Assembly: GCA_963573385.1 (NCBI GenBank)
Contig: CAUYLG010059051.1
Span: 1-64,000, forward strand
From: Cacajao melanocephalus
Lineage: Eukaryota > Chordata > Mammalia > Primates > Pitheciidae
Direction: 5' to 3'
Length of the DNA stretch: 64,000 bases
Shown: one piece after another, positions 36,062-49,157 of the stretch
Numbering within the stretch: position 1 is the stretch's first letter
Layout: each line of letters begins with the position of its first letter
The notes under the pieces: generated by a model
What the model was told of the DNA's origin: nothing
What the model saw: only the letters and a program-made list of their open reading frames with translations
Database searches by the model: none
Made by a program: the position numbers and the translations under genes

Positions 36062-39000
36062 AATTTCATTTCTAAAGTCACAAAAAACATATGTTAAAAG
36101 ATTATAAAATAATGAATTTTATATTATCTGCATCAACAACACTCAGTTCTAGCCCAGCTCTAGCTCACAACAGTTTACTTATATACAAGTGTACTTTATT
36201 TTATGACATTAGTGCTCTAAATAAATTGAGAACTTAAAATCATAAAACTGACTATAGGAAACAAAAGAAAACCTGGAAAGATTTCTTCTTAGCCTTTCTC
36301 AAAAAAGGTCTTTCCCTTTTTAAACAATTTACATGATGTTTTATGGTCCTTTTAGAAGAGAATTATAGTAAATGGCACTCCAAGTGGGTTGTGTGAACCC
36401 ACAAACCACTCCTCATAAAAACTGCTATAATTTCCTAGGACAGAGACAATAAAATATCATGCATAAGCCAATGTGAAATCATGGTGTGACCACAGTAGCA
36501 AACACATTATTTTCTTGAAAATTAAGCATGATAAAGCTGACAAAAAGATGACAGAGAAAAATCCTGACAATCTACTCAATATGCTTAACACACAATCATT
36601 TACAGAATTTTCCCCCATTTCCTAAGTGACTTGAAATACAGGTGCTAATCTAGTACTCAAGTTTTATATGTAGTTCATCTATTTTTAATGATATTAAGAA
36701 GATTATTAACTTCATCTGTAGCACAAGGAACACTTTAAATAAGCCAATCAATGCATCTAAAACTACTAAGATTTTTGTTTCTAGTCAAATGTGAAGCTTT
36801 ATGGAAAGTCCTAATGAAATTTTCAGGAGATGCATTTCCCATTTCAGACCACTAGGGACCAATAGGTGCCTTCCATTCCCAAGTCAGTTACTGAATAGTT
36901 AATAGAATTAACATGCTGCAAAAATAAGTATGTATTACCTTCTCCCTAATAGAACCAAATTCACTAGTGTAAAATAGCTAAGAAGAACTGAACACTATAT
37001 AGGCAAAAAAGGGAATGATCAAATGAGATTTTAAAAGAATGAGTAGTTCAAATGGTGTAATCGTTGAATCATCATCTACTCTGGAAAACTTTCTGCTTTC
37101 CCTTTCCTCATGGTAGAATTATTGAACAAGAAAACTGAAATACTACAACCATGTTTTTCTAACTTAAAGGTGGACAAAACTGCAATACCACGGTGATACA
37201 GAAAAATAAAGCCTGCCGAATACAATTCCCTTTAGCTGATCACAGCAGCGTATTGCTAAGTCAGGCATAATACTGAAATTAGGATCAGTGAGCCAACCCA
37301 AAATATCAATAAAAGAGTATCATTTATCTTATGATGCAGTAATACTGGTAAAACAAAACAGCATTTTCTACTTAAACCTGTTCATAATTGGAAATTCCGG
37401 TTACAACGAACTATTTAAAATATTTGCAACATTCCTTCATAGTAAAACATTGGGAGAACTGGAATGAAAGAAACATGAAGCTCAGAAACAAGCTAACGGG
37501 TACAAACCTTCACAGATAACAGATACATTTTATCGCTTTTCAGATTCTTACATTAAAATGGTTGCTCTTTCTAGAGGAACAAATTACGCTGAATTTAAAT
37601 AGTATTTTTGCATATAGTCAATGTTCCCAACTCCTTCCCAATAGGGTGCTGTTGAGGAGCATCTCAAATTTCCAGGAGAATATGGCACTGATTTGATTAA
37701 ATCTGTTAAGACATCATACATAGAAATTTGGTCTCCTTCCTTCTACACACACTAAATATAATAAGTGCAATTCTAAAACAGTGAGCTAGAGAACAAAAGT
37801 TGAAGATATGAAATGTGTACTCATCAAATCCTTTCATATAAAAATGCGCTTTAAATATTTTTGCTTCTAAACCAGACTTTAAGAAATAGGACACCTAAAA
37901 ACTATACTGTTAGATGTAAAGAACAAATCGCCATTTTTAAGTAATGTGCTATTAAAAATGAATTCATTATTCCTGAAGTTAAAGTTTTCTATGATAAAAT
38001 ACATCGTCATATTTGTTCAGTCTAGCAGGCCTTTGTTTGTGTTTATTGAAAATGCCTTCCATATAGTTAAGGCTCCAAACCAAAGCTTCCCAAATGGAAT
38101 CTGCAGAGAAAAAAAACACTGATTCCAAAAAGAAGACTGTGCAAACAATATATAGTTCCAAGATAAATAAATCTGCTCAAAGCAACAAAACTTCCTCCAG
38201 GTTAATCAAAGACTCCTGCCTAGTGAAATATATCTTTCAGAAAACATAAGATGTCCACATGTTGAAGACTTACAATCAAAATGATCTTTAGTATCTAAAA
38301 AAATTTCATCTTCCTAAACACAACATTGTACAATTTATCTAGTCTTGCAAAAAGACTTAACAATCTTTGAAGATGCAAAACATCTTCACCACATCCTACA
38401 AAATGCCACCTGACTTCATTTACCAAAGACTGCCCACCCACCTAACCTACCCCTCCACCCCACTCTACAGCCCTCACTAGACTCTGTTATTTGTCCAACA
38501 GAATTCGAAAGTCTGGCAAAATCCTCATAAGCAAAAAGAAAAATTTACTGAATCTCTTTTTACTCCAAGGCCTGGTTTCCTTTAGGTCCCCTCACTGACA
38601 TTTCTTTGGCCCCACAGCATGAGGTACAGGCCGATCTGCATGGCTGGTTATATAGACGTATTATGAAGCCTTTACAATTGACCACACAAACACAATACCA
38701 CAATGTAGGTCAACTTGTGCACTCAAATGCCAAAGTGAAGCTTATATGGAAGTAAACTACAGACATAAATCTGCGAGGGTAGAATTCCACCCAATGATCC
38801 TAAAATTATTTCAAGGAATCAATCTCCAAGTATGCATCATCAAATCAGAAGGGCCCAGTTAAGCTTTTGGCTGGGGGGTGGGGGGAGCGGATAAAGAAGA
38901 AAGAAAGAAAATGAAAGACTTTAGAAGACGCGGCAAAGGTTTCACCAATCATTATATCATTGAGAGGGCTCAAACTACAGATGAAGTTAGAATACAGAAG

Positions 39001-40339
39001 ATTGTAAAGGGTATTTAAAATTATTAACTGATCAAAAATTTGTAGTTGTCATTAAAAAAAAATACAACTTAGCAATTCAGTTCAGAAAGAAGAATATCCC
39101 CAGGAACATACACATCTGTTTAATATTACAAGCCAACTGTCAACATCCTAAGTGAAGTTTTAATTTAATATTTTTTCTTTCTTGATGTTTTACCTTTAAT
39201 CAATGCCTCATGAGAGTATCAACTTTCTATAAGAAACTGTTAAATATAAAGAAATGTTATTGTAGCATGTTTATAAAATCATAGTTCGAGAACTTTTTAT
39301 TTTTCCAAAGCCTGACCACAACTTAATTATCTGCAGGACATTCCAGGCTCACAATTGCAAGCTCCAGTTCCCAAGCAATTTTAAACAATATCTACTGTAC
39401 AGGACAGAGGGTACACAAAAGACCGCAACATGGTTATATTTCCAAAAGTCAGCATTAGGCCCTTTAGACATGGTTTTTATTTTCATTAAACAATATTTGT
39501 TTCCTCACTAATCATTAAATGGTTTTCATCACTACTGCCTGCTTTCCTTTCACATGTCAGTTGTTAGCATCAGTGTTTGCGTTCATAATAAATATAAAAG
39601 TGACCCACCCTATCATTTAAAATGAACACACACGATGTCTGGTTCAATGAGTGTTAGAGACTCAGCAATATACTCACACCCTGAATACTGTTCTATTTTA
39701 ATCTAGATTTTAAAAAATCTTAATGGAGTAACAGGCTGTACAGTCCTCTCCTTTAAATCACATTTAAGCTTCGTGCCTGCTTATGTTATTGTGGGAACAC
39801 AGATCTAATCAGTGGTTCCACATTTACTTGGGAAAATGAAAGAAGAAGAAGACAGTAAGTTCATATCCCTGACCATAAAGGGGAGGAGTTGAGAATTTTG
39901 CCAATTCCTACAGATGGATGAGAAAAGTAGCCTGATTAAAAGTAACACGCTAGAAACTGACCAAAATGTGGAAGAGCAACTCACAGAGCATTCCAGAACT
40001 TTAGGAATGATTCTGAGAAAGTAAATTTTAAAAACAAATGAAAGCTGTATGCTATGAAGTATTAGGAACAATAAAAAATATGTGAAGTGTGGAAGAAACA
40101 AAGAAAAGTATATCAAAGTCAGAAGTAAAATTAATCATCAGAAAAAAAAATAATCCAGTAAATCATCTGGAAAACTTTCAAGAAGTCAGATACTTGCATT
40201 GTTGCAATGGAAACATTAGAGTTTCCAGAAAATCAAATTAGTTAAGTCCAAAATAAACTAATTTTGAATTTTGGATTAACTGGCCAATAGCTATGTGAGT
40301 GCAGAGACACAGAAATGTACAAACACGTGTGTATACTGG
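36062..40339. other. 4.3-kb AT-rich block without recognised repeats
   Basis: Unique sequence to my reading, including a C-rich stretch at 38432-38470 and a G-rich stretch at 38873-38890 (ctggggggtggggggagc). No exon recognised on either strand. Confidence 0.5.
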
Positions 40340-40540
40340 CTTATGTGTTTATTTATCAAACACTCTATAGCACTTCTTATGTGCTAAGCACTTTCAAGGC
40401 ACTTTACTCAATCTTCCAAAATTAGGTATGACTTTTATTCCCATTACATAGATGAAGAAATGAAGTTAAATATTTTACCCACAGATCAACCACAGGAGGT
40501 GGTAGAGCCCAGAGTCCATGTTCTTAACCATCATGGCACA
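40340..40540 (-). repeat. MIR SINE
   Basis: Minus MIR: cacttcttatgtgctaagcac, cccattacatagatgaagaaatgaag, gtggtagagcccagagtcc. Confidence 0.8.
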
Positions 40541-40549
40541 AATCATTCC

Positions 40550-41545
40550 AGGTGACATTACTTCTAATCAAGCCTGCTACTTGAAGGGATCCACAGGCCT
40601 AAGTTCTCCGTGGCAGCCTCCTCGGGCTTCCTATCCTCTGCTGGCCTCTCAAACGTTGTGTTTTCCCAGGGACTACTCTGCGGCCCTCTTTTCTTTGATT
40701 TGAAATTCCCCTTGGGTGATCCTCCTCTTTCCTCAAGGCTTCAATCTCCATTTACATTCTGATGTCTTCTCCAGTCTAAATTCCTGGCTTAGAAATCTTT
40801 CCTTTAGTACATTTCTATTTTTACAACTGCCTGGGAAACGTGCCCCTTGGGTGTTCAGCAGACACCTCAAATAACTACAGAACTGAACTCACCTTAACCA
40901 CCTACCTATCCACAACAAATACCTCAAAGTCATCTGATAACCACTGATTTTCATCTCCTACATTAACAAGTCCCAGCTCCTGTCAAACATATCTTGAGTC
41001 TACTCTCTGTCTCTATTGGCAACAAGCTGAGTTCAGGTTCTTGCTGTATCTTGATTAGACTTGATTACTGCAACAGCTCAACTGGTCCACCTCCTTGCTG
41101 CCAGTCCTTCTCACCTCTGCCAAATCCACCAACTACCAGCAGAATGATATTTCTCAAATACATACCTAATCATATTAGTCCCCTATTGAAAACTTTCTAT
41201 GGTTCACTACGGCCTTCAAGATGCCATTCCTTTCCCATTCTAGGGAAATCTCTTTTTACCCTTCAAGGCTTAGCTCAAAACTCACCTCTCCTGTTATGCA
41301 CCCTCCCTTTAACCCCCCACTGCGTTCTTCACTTCCACCTGTGTCCATAGACCCTCTGATAGCAGCACTTCTTAGAACATGCTTTAGTTATGTGCCTCTA
41401 AGTCATATTGTTTCCCTAGACTATACGTTTCTCAAAGTCAGACATTGTCTCACTCATGTTTGTACACCCAATACCTAACCAAGTTGTATGCCTGGCATAT
41501 AGCTGGTGCTTAATAGTAAATGACTATGAGTAAGTGAATGAATAA
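40550..41545 (+). repeat. Long LINE-2 (L2) copy
   Basis: gattactgcaacagctcaac, tagtcccctattgaaaactttctatggttcac, ttcaaggcttagctcaaaactcacctctcc, ctagactatacgtttctcaaagtcag, tgcctggcatatagctggtgcttaa and a gtgaatgaataa tail give about 1 kb of L2 3' sequence in order. Confidence 0.88.
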
Positions 41546-42205
41546 TTTATTCTCAGAGATACCCTCAGTTCAAAGTGATATTTATAATGTCTAAAGCAGA
41601 ATGAATGGGCACAATTTTGAATACAATGTACATCTCTTGTTGGCCACCCACATGCATTGCTCCCCTCCTTCTGGAAATAGCTCGCAAACTTCCTTTGGAA
41701 ACCATTCTTCCCTGATTCTCAGCCAAGTGTATTGCATATAAGTAACATACTGTGTCAGCTGCAAAGCTGGGTCCTAAGTGGACCAAGATAAGCAGTATAT
41801 CCTTTTCCCAGTGACAGGAGTGGATTGAGGATAAGAATATCACTCAATGTGAGCCAGTAAGGAAATCTGAACCCCAATCAAGGAAAGAGCCTCTCTCTTC
41901 CTCTGGATGAAGCAGTATGAGAAAGTGAGGTCTAAGTACCGCAGCTCAGTGGCTGCCACAAAGCAAGGGCAGTAGAGGCACCTTAAAGGAGAGGCCAGCA
42001 CTGTGTGTGCAAGGCAAAATAGACGGGGCAAGAAAAACCAGGCCTGTGGTGACACTGTTTAGTTCACCAAGACCAGCCATGCCAGGAGTTAAGTCATACC
42101 ACTAAACTTTTCAGTGATATAAATCAATAAATTCCTTTAATCACTTAAGCTAACTTGCATTGGGTTCTCTGTAACTTATAACCATAAGACTCCTGATAAA
42201 GCAAG
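41546..42205 (+). repeat. Possible ancient element ending at about 42200
   Basis: The end caataaattcctttaatcacttaagctaac...gggttctctgtaacttataacc matches a common ancient repeat terminus. A second copy of that terminus is at 55225-55290. Family not named. Confidence 0.4.
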
Positions 42206-42320
42206 TTAGTGTTTATGGGAAGAAAATCAGGCTACACATTTGAAGAAATGTACAGAAAAAGGAGACAAACAGGGAAAGGGTAAGAGTGGACCACAAATTA
42301 AATCTGATAGGATATGAAGT

Positions 42321-42361
42321 TAAAAAAAAAAAAAGAAAGAAAGAAAGAAAAAGAAAGAAAA
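42321..42361. repeat. A-run and (GAAA)n microsatellite
   Basis: A13 followed by about six GAAA units. Confidence 0.9.
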
Positions 42362-44070
42362 GCTAACAAGATACTCTACAACACAAATAGGAGAATGAGG
42401 TTCCAGATGTGAAAAGAAACCTTTCCATTCCAGACAGCATCAGACAGGCTTATATAGGGGTATCCTGTGTACATTTATGACAAGAATAAAGTTTTATAAA
42501 GAGCTAGAAAAAGAAATAAAAAAAATAATGAATGTTTCTTTTTGAAAAGGCCTTTATGAGAAAAAAGAAAAGGCTTTGGGATAATTTAATCTGGAGAAAG
42601 TAAATCCTAGAGGCAATTTAACTTATTGAAGGGTTATTTATAAGGAGGTGACTAAACAGCTGTTCTCCAATTTCACAGAGAAAAGAATGAGAGGAAATTG
42701 ATTTAAATTTCAGTATGAAGCTGAAGGCAGGCAAAGAAGTGCTTGAGGGAGAACTGTTAATGATGAAAAAAGCTAAATGGAAAACTGGATTTTATGGCTT
42801 TTAAAAGATGGAAAATTACCCATGTTGATTCTTTTAGTTTGGGGGTAAAACTACTAAACAAATATTTGAGGTGTGCCTTCTGTTCATTTATTCAAATGCC
42901 ACATATGAATCCCTACTATGGGCCAGAATGCTCTGCAAGTGCTGGGAATACAAAGAAGAAGAAGATACGGTGTCTATTCTGCCTAAAGGCTGTATTACTG
43001 GGGACAAGAGACACTATGCTGAACACAAAGCAGCATGAAAATAGAGTCCTGCTCTCTCTTTTCCAACCCCCCATGCCCAAAATAAGCCCCAAAATAAACC
43101 ATATCATTGGAGAGACAACACAATAGCAGCTGGATAGTGAACTGACAATGCTATTATTAAATAAAAACACAAAATAATAAGGCAAGAGATGTCACAGGCC
43201 ATAGATATTTCTATAGTAAGGAATACAGGCAGCAAATGCTTTCAATTCAGAAGGAGACTAGTATAGGCTAGAAAATATCTTTCAAGATCAACGGAATTTG
43301 AGAAAGTGAAGGAGATCAAGCAGTCCAGGCAAGAGAAATAGCAGGAGCCAAAGGAGGAGGCAAGAAGCTGAGGGGATTGCTAACAGAGAAGCGTGGTGAA
43401 AGCTGGTGGGATGATGGAGGAAGTGTGGAGCTTAACACTGGAAATCTGGGTAGGCTAGCTTTGTAAAGACCGAATATCTGAGAATTCCTTGCATGGAGAA
43501 TGGGCAGTACTGAGCACTTCTGAGCCAAAGTAACAATGAAAGCAACATTTTCCGCACAGTGGCTTAGTTTGGAGAGGGACTGGGGCTCATCGTTACTGCA
43601 TCAGCTCAGGCACAAGATGATAGGAGTCTGAATCCCCACTGGTAGCAGCAGAATGGATGAGACAGAGAAAAAGTGCAGGTGCTTATTCACTTAATTTATT
43701 TCCAAATGCTGTGTACTGAACTGTGCTCTGTGCTGTGAGAGGAGTGGAACCCAGTGTCTAACTTCTTGGGCTTGATAATTAACTGGATAGAGGAGGGCAG
43801 GAAAAGGGAAAATGACTGATGTAACTGCAAAAATGGCAGTCAGGGTGGAGGAGCTGTCTGGTGAGCTCCAATTCTTAGATTTTTATTTATACAAGCTGGA
43901 ACAACAAAATGTCAAAATGTAAACAGGAAAACCAATCCTCCCAATATACCACTTTATGTGCATCATGGGAGATACTGCTTTTTATTACAGTTGAGTCAAT
44001 GGAAAAGTATAGAAGCAAATACGCCTGTACTGGTTGAACTGTACCAAGTAATGAATATTTTAAAAGACTT
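42362..44070. other. Mostly unique sequence, purine-rich in part
   Basis: A fragment of an ancient repeat is likely at 42885-43010 (tgaatccctactatgggccag, gggaatacaaagaag). The rest is not recognised. Confidence 0.45.
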
Positions 44071-44074
44071 CTGA

Positions 44075-44215
44075 AGGTGGTGTGCATGCATAATCCCAGC
44101 TACTCAGGAGGCTGAGGCAGAAAGATGCTTGAGCCCAAGAGTTTGAGGCCAGCCTGGACAACACAGTGAGACTCTATCTCTAAAAAAAAAAATTGAAAAA
44201 AAAATTGAAAAAAAG
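44075..44215 (+). mobile_element. Alu monomer fragment
   Basis: gcataatcccagctactcaggaggctgaggcag, cttgagcccaagagtttgaggccagcctgg, then agactctatctctaaaaa and an A-rich tail. Single arm only. Confidence 0.8.
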
Positions 44216-45536
44216 AAAAACACTTCTAAGAGAAGTAGAAGTAAGGTCTTTTTTTAGGACTGAAATGTTTCCAGATTTCATCTTTAGACATAAGTGAGAT
44301 ATATTTACAGATTTTCAATCATTTACCCACAGATAAGTATTTAGAAGCTTTCAAAAAATTCATCACCTCTCCTTGATAGCTCTTCTTTTTTCTTCCTTCT
44401 CTTAATTTAATTTTGATTTAACTTCCTCTTGTCATTGCTTGCTTACAAATCACTGCCTCCGTGTCTGGAGTCAATTAGGGCTGTAAAGTACCCCACAATG
44501 CCTTCATCTGGGGGCCCATTTATATATATTTTCTTATTTCAAGAGGTAGAGCTAGCCGGTAACTCCAAAAGTTTCCAATCAACCATCACATTCTATTCTT
44601 TGGAAAAATATGCTTCTCTCCACAGTGAAGAAGAAGACATCAAACTACATATTTTGCAAGAATACCTCCTTTCCACCTGTATAAAGATGAATTATGCTTT
44701 GGGAATTCACTCACAAAAAAGGGTTGAGTGTGGGTAATAAATGCTTAATAGCAATAACATTTAAAAAATCTTTCTACCAGTTAAAATTAAATGTAATTTC
44801 CTTATTACCTTCATGGAAACCCTTGGAGTTGAAGTATTTAACTAGCCTCTTTTACATCAAGTATTCATTATTAATATTAGGGGTATACAAACTGTCCATT
44901 GACGGAATAAAAACACACATTTCCACTGAAACAACTGGAGAAGGAGAAGGCAGCTTGATTCAGAATCTGATAATGGGTTACAGATTCCATTTCAGTTCAG
45001 ATTTACAGTCAACATGCCACAGAGTCATTTACCAGGTCATATTTGGAGGGAAAGTATGAATTGCCAAACTGAGAGAAAAATCTGTGTGAGCCTAAAATAC
45101 TTGACTTTTCCCACTGTAATGCTGAGCCTAAGGAAGAGAGGGAAAGAAAACAAAATTATATATATATATACCTTAAATTAAAAGGCAGTGATGATTTGCC
45201 CCAAGTGGGCACAGGGAAGTCTTTCCTTTGCCACTGTCTTTCAGGGTCACCCTGAGTGAGGCTGCAATGCTGCCCTGTCCATTGCTGGCTGGTACTAGCC
45301 TACTGGCTAAATCCATCCTAACCCCCAGGATGCTTGACATACACAAGGGAAAAATTCTGGAGCTGGTGGGCAGACATCTAACCTGAGTCATAGGCTATGG
45401 ATGCAAAGCTTCGACCCAGTTCCCAAGCCACCTCCTCTTTTCCAGCCCTCCCATCTCCTGCTGGAGCCTCCCATTAGTTGACCCCTTTCAGAAGCCAGAA
45501 GCAAGGAAACCCCACTATGCAGCCCATAAAGATCAG
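44216..45536. other. Unique intronic sequence
   Basis: Holds a short (TA)n at 45157-45170. Two overlapping frames of 102 and 121 residues (44429, 44694) show no recognisable domain. Confidence 0.5.
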
Positions 45537-45896
45537 CCTCTTGATGTGATCCCCAATACTGGGGGTGGGGCCTGCTAGGAGGTGATGGATCATGGGGGTT
45601 GATTCCTGATGAATGGCTCAGTGCTGTTTAGTGAATTCTCACTCGGTTGACACAAGATCTGGTTGTAGTCTGGGACCTCCCCCTTCTCTTCTTGCTCTCT
45701 CTCACCATGTGACACTCCTGCTCCCCCTTCACCTCCTGCCATGATTGTGAGCTTTCTGAGGCTTCACAGAAGCAGATGCCAATGCCATGCTTCTTGTACA
45801 GTCTACAGAATCACAAGCCAAAATTAACCTCTTTTCTTATAAATTACCCAGCTCCAGGTATTTCTTTATGGCAATGCAGAAAATGAACTCATACAG
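45537..45896 (+). mobile_element. MST-type MaLR (ERVL-MaLR) solo LTR
   Basis: ggaggtgatggatcatggggg, ctctctctcaccatgtgac, cacctcctgccatgattgtgagc, taaattacccagctccaggtatttctttatggc and an end aactcataca follow the MST/THE LTR order. No internal sequence accompanies it. Confidence 0.8.
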
Positions 45897-46659
45897 GTTG
45901 TGTGGCTAAACTGGGCCTTTAGGATCAAGGCCCTTTTACTCCAGCTGTTGGGAGAACTGCCTGCTGCTGGCTCACAGCCGCACGTCTCAAGCAGCAGGAA
46001 GGTGCCTCACCCAACGCTAAGGCCATTCCCTGGGAGAAGCCCACAGACAATGGCTAGCCAATGCAGTGGCTAAAAAGCCCTGGCCCTTTGCCTCAACTGG
46101 GCAATTCTAAAAAGCCATTTCAGTTCCAGAGATCTCCATGGAACTGACTGTTTAATGAACAAATAAAATTAAAAACTGGCATCCCAACAACAGAAAAGGG
46201 AATTACACCTTTACAAATGTCTATAATCCGTAAGTTGGGTCTCCTTCTTTCTCAATGATTTTACTAATTAAAACCACAAATCTTTTTCCCTTTTCCCCAA
46301 AAGCATACCTCAACATTTACCTTTAAGAAATGCATGGTCACAAGGTAATTGTTGATTAAAAGAAAAAGTTTGGTTTAGAAGCAGCTGTATTTCCCCAAAA
46401 GCTAGTCATGCACTTTCAAATGCATAATGTATGCACCAAAATATGCTCCTAAAGACAGCAGATGATGTGACAACACACTAAGGAGCAAGTCCTCAGAGGC
46501 TTGGTCTGTGGAATGCCAAGTGGAGCACAGCTACCAGGCTGGGACACACTTGCCACAGCACACCTGTGCCTGCCCAAGAGCTGGGGAGGTGGTAGGCAAC
46601 CCGAGGGGCACAGCACACATGTGCCATGACTACTCATCTAACAGCAGCAGGGAGACCAT
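45897..46659. other. Unique intronic sequence
   Basis: Nothing recognised. Confidence 0.5.
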
Positions 46660-46805
46660 CTTGGGAAACAGCTTAACCTTCTGAACCTCAGTCGCTTCAT
46701 GAAAAAAGGATACTAACTTGAAAGGATAGTCAAATACATTACAAAGCTTTTAACACAGGGCCAGGTAGAGTAGGTGCTCAATAAGTGGTAGCCATTATTA
46801 TCATT
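46660..46805 (+). repeat. MIR SINE
   Basis: cagcttaaccttctgaacctcagtcgc ... gccaggtagagtaggtgctcaataagtggtagccattatta. Confidence 0.8.
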
Positions 46806-47596
46806 TATTATGTTTTAGAATAACAATCAGAAAGCTAAGACATCAATGCAACATTTGTGGATGATTTTGTCATATAGGTTAAGAAAGTCTGTATTGGAAA
46901 TCAAGCTGAGTTACAAGAAAATTACTCCCTTTACAAAAGATTTTACCATAGACTTCCTTTAAATAACCCCCATCCCTCCACTGCACATTTAATATAGAAT
47001 TAGATATTGTTTACTCATAACAGTTTTCTAATCAAAAGCTATTAATTCTCCATTTCCTACCACTGCAGATAAAAACTCACCTGCCAGGAGTTTTACTTGT
47101 TCTGTTTTGCTTTTCATTTCAAAAGTAAATGTGCTCATTAAAGAAATTCTGGATGATAGAAGCAGAAAAATAAATCACCCAAGTCCTATTATTCAGAAAT
47201 AGCCATGGTTAACATTTTGGTGTATTCCCTTCTGGTCATTACTTCCATGCCTAGAGTTTTTTGGGTTTGCATACATAGTTTTAATTGTAATTGGTTTGGG
47301 TAGTTATTTTTTTAAGCTAACATAATAATATCAGCATATATTAATTATATATAATAATATATAATAATTCTCATGTCATGACATACTCTTCAATATGCCA
47401 CATTTACCTAATAATTTCTCCATACTTGGCAATAATGCTGTAGTGTCTCTATGTAAAGCACTTGTGACAGCTGCCATCACTATCATCATCAAAATCATTA
47501 TTATCATTATTGTATTATTAAGGGTGCTGCTGTTCTGTGAACATTTCTAAGGCTTTGTGAAAAAAAAAAGAAAAGAAAAACGAGACTGCTGCTGCT
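46806..47596. other. AT-rich sequence, part possibly ancient L1
   Basis: 47130-47300 (aatagccatggttaacattttggtgtattcccttctgg) resembles an old L1-type antisense segment. 47330-47370 is a TA-rich low-complexity tract. Confidence 0.4.
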
Positions 47597-47892
47597 GCAA
47601 ACTTTGTTTTTTTTCCTGGCTGGAATGCAATGGCACAATCTTGGCTCACTGCAACTCTCCCTCCCAGGTTTAAGCAATCCTCCCACCTCAGCCTCCCAGT
47701 TAGCTGAGATTACAGGTGTGTGCCACCGCGGCAGGCTAATTTTTGTATTTTTTTTTTTTTTTTTTGTAGCAATGAGATACTGCCATGTTGCCCAAGATGG
47801 TCTCAAATTCCTAAACTCAAGTGATCCACCCACCTCGGCCTCCCAAAATCCTGGGATTATAGGCATGAGGCACCATACCCAGCCAAACTTTT
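47597..47892 (-). mobile_element. Dimeric Alu with long internal T-run
   Basis: Minus-strand Alu, 47605-47884, with T18 in the linker at about 47748-47765. Flanks carry caaacttt repeats. Confidence 0.93.
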
Positions 47893-49076
47893 AAACTCGG
47901 AAAGACCTCCCACTTCTACAAAGTACATCAACATTCATCTTCATTTTCTTCAGTTTTGTTTTTACAAGTAAATATAGTTCACCTAGAAATTTATTTTAAT
48001 GCATGGATGAGACAAGAAACTAAAAGTTTATTTTTTTTCCCAAAGTGCTAACCAATTATTCCCAATCACTGAATAAATCTTCCTTTTCTTACTGATTTAC
48101 AACACATCCTTTAGCATGGATAGAATTTATACACACACACACACACACACACCCTGGACTAATGGGTTTCACTAAAAAATTCATATATGCATATTTTTTT
48201 TTGCTGTGAAAATGTTTTACTATACGTGCTGCCAAATCAAGCACTAAAGTAATAACTGATGTGCTGACAACACTTTTTCTTCCCTTCCATGTATACAATA
48301 TGTGTTTCTATTTATTCAAATCTTCTATATCTGTCTACAAAATTTTGCAGTTTGCTTCAACTAGGTCATTTACATTTCTTTTTAAGGTTATTAGAAACTT
48401 TTTTTGTTGCTACTATGAATGTTTCATTATATTTTAAATGGTCATTAATTACATACAGGATCACCACTGACATTTGCCCACTAATGTTATACAAAGGCTC
48501 TGGAGGCCTCTGCAATCAGGCCATAAAGCACCTCTGCGATTTCACACTGCTAAGTAAGAAGCTCCCACTGGCCTCGTTAGGCTGGTTTCCTTACTGTCAC
48601 TGAGCACATGAGGCTCATGCTCACCATCCATCCACTTTACTTGCTCCTCAAGGCTCTGCTCCCATGTCAAAGCTTTCCTAACTAGTCTGCCTCTAATTAC
48701 ATGCCTTTTTTTATACTCATCCAGCACTGATAATAAGTTCTAAAACATTTAATATTTTCAAATAATTTAGCAATAATTTTCCTTTTATCAACATTAGGAC
48801 ATTCAATTTTTTATACCTGAGAAAAGATTAAACAGAAAAAAAATTATATTTTTGTGTCTTTTTAAGAGGCTATGATAAATTTGAAAAAAAATTGGTAAAA
48901 AAAAAATACTGTGTTTACTTAAAATACTAATACACTAGAAGCAGCCTAAAGAGCTTTCAATAGGGGTTCGGGTAAATCAATTATTTGTTACTATTTTTAA
49001 TAGCTGTGCAGCCAAATAAACTGATGGTAAGAGCAATATACACTGATAATAAAAATTTCCAAAATATACTGTTTTC
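47893..49076. other. Unique sequence with a CA microsatellite
   Basis: (AC)11 at 48131-48152. No exon or other repeat identified with confidence. Confidence 0.5.
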
Positions 49077-49157
49077 TACAATACTGTTATGTAACCCCTC
49101 TCCACATCCCCAAGAAAGAGGGGGACATGTAGAGAGCGATTACATAACAGTATTGTA
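49077..49157. repeat. 81-nt hairpin, candidate precursor-miRNA-like fold
   Basis: 18-bp perfect outer stem (49077-49094 with 49140-49157), a 3x3 internal loop, then five pairs, one mismatch, four pairs, a 2-base bulge, four pairs and a 9-base loop (49112-49120). It belongs to no repeat family I recognise. Transcription would be from the STX18 intron on the minus strand. Confidence 0.85.
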
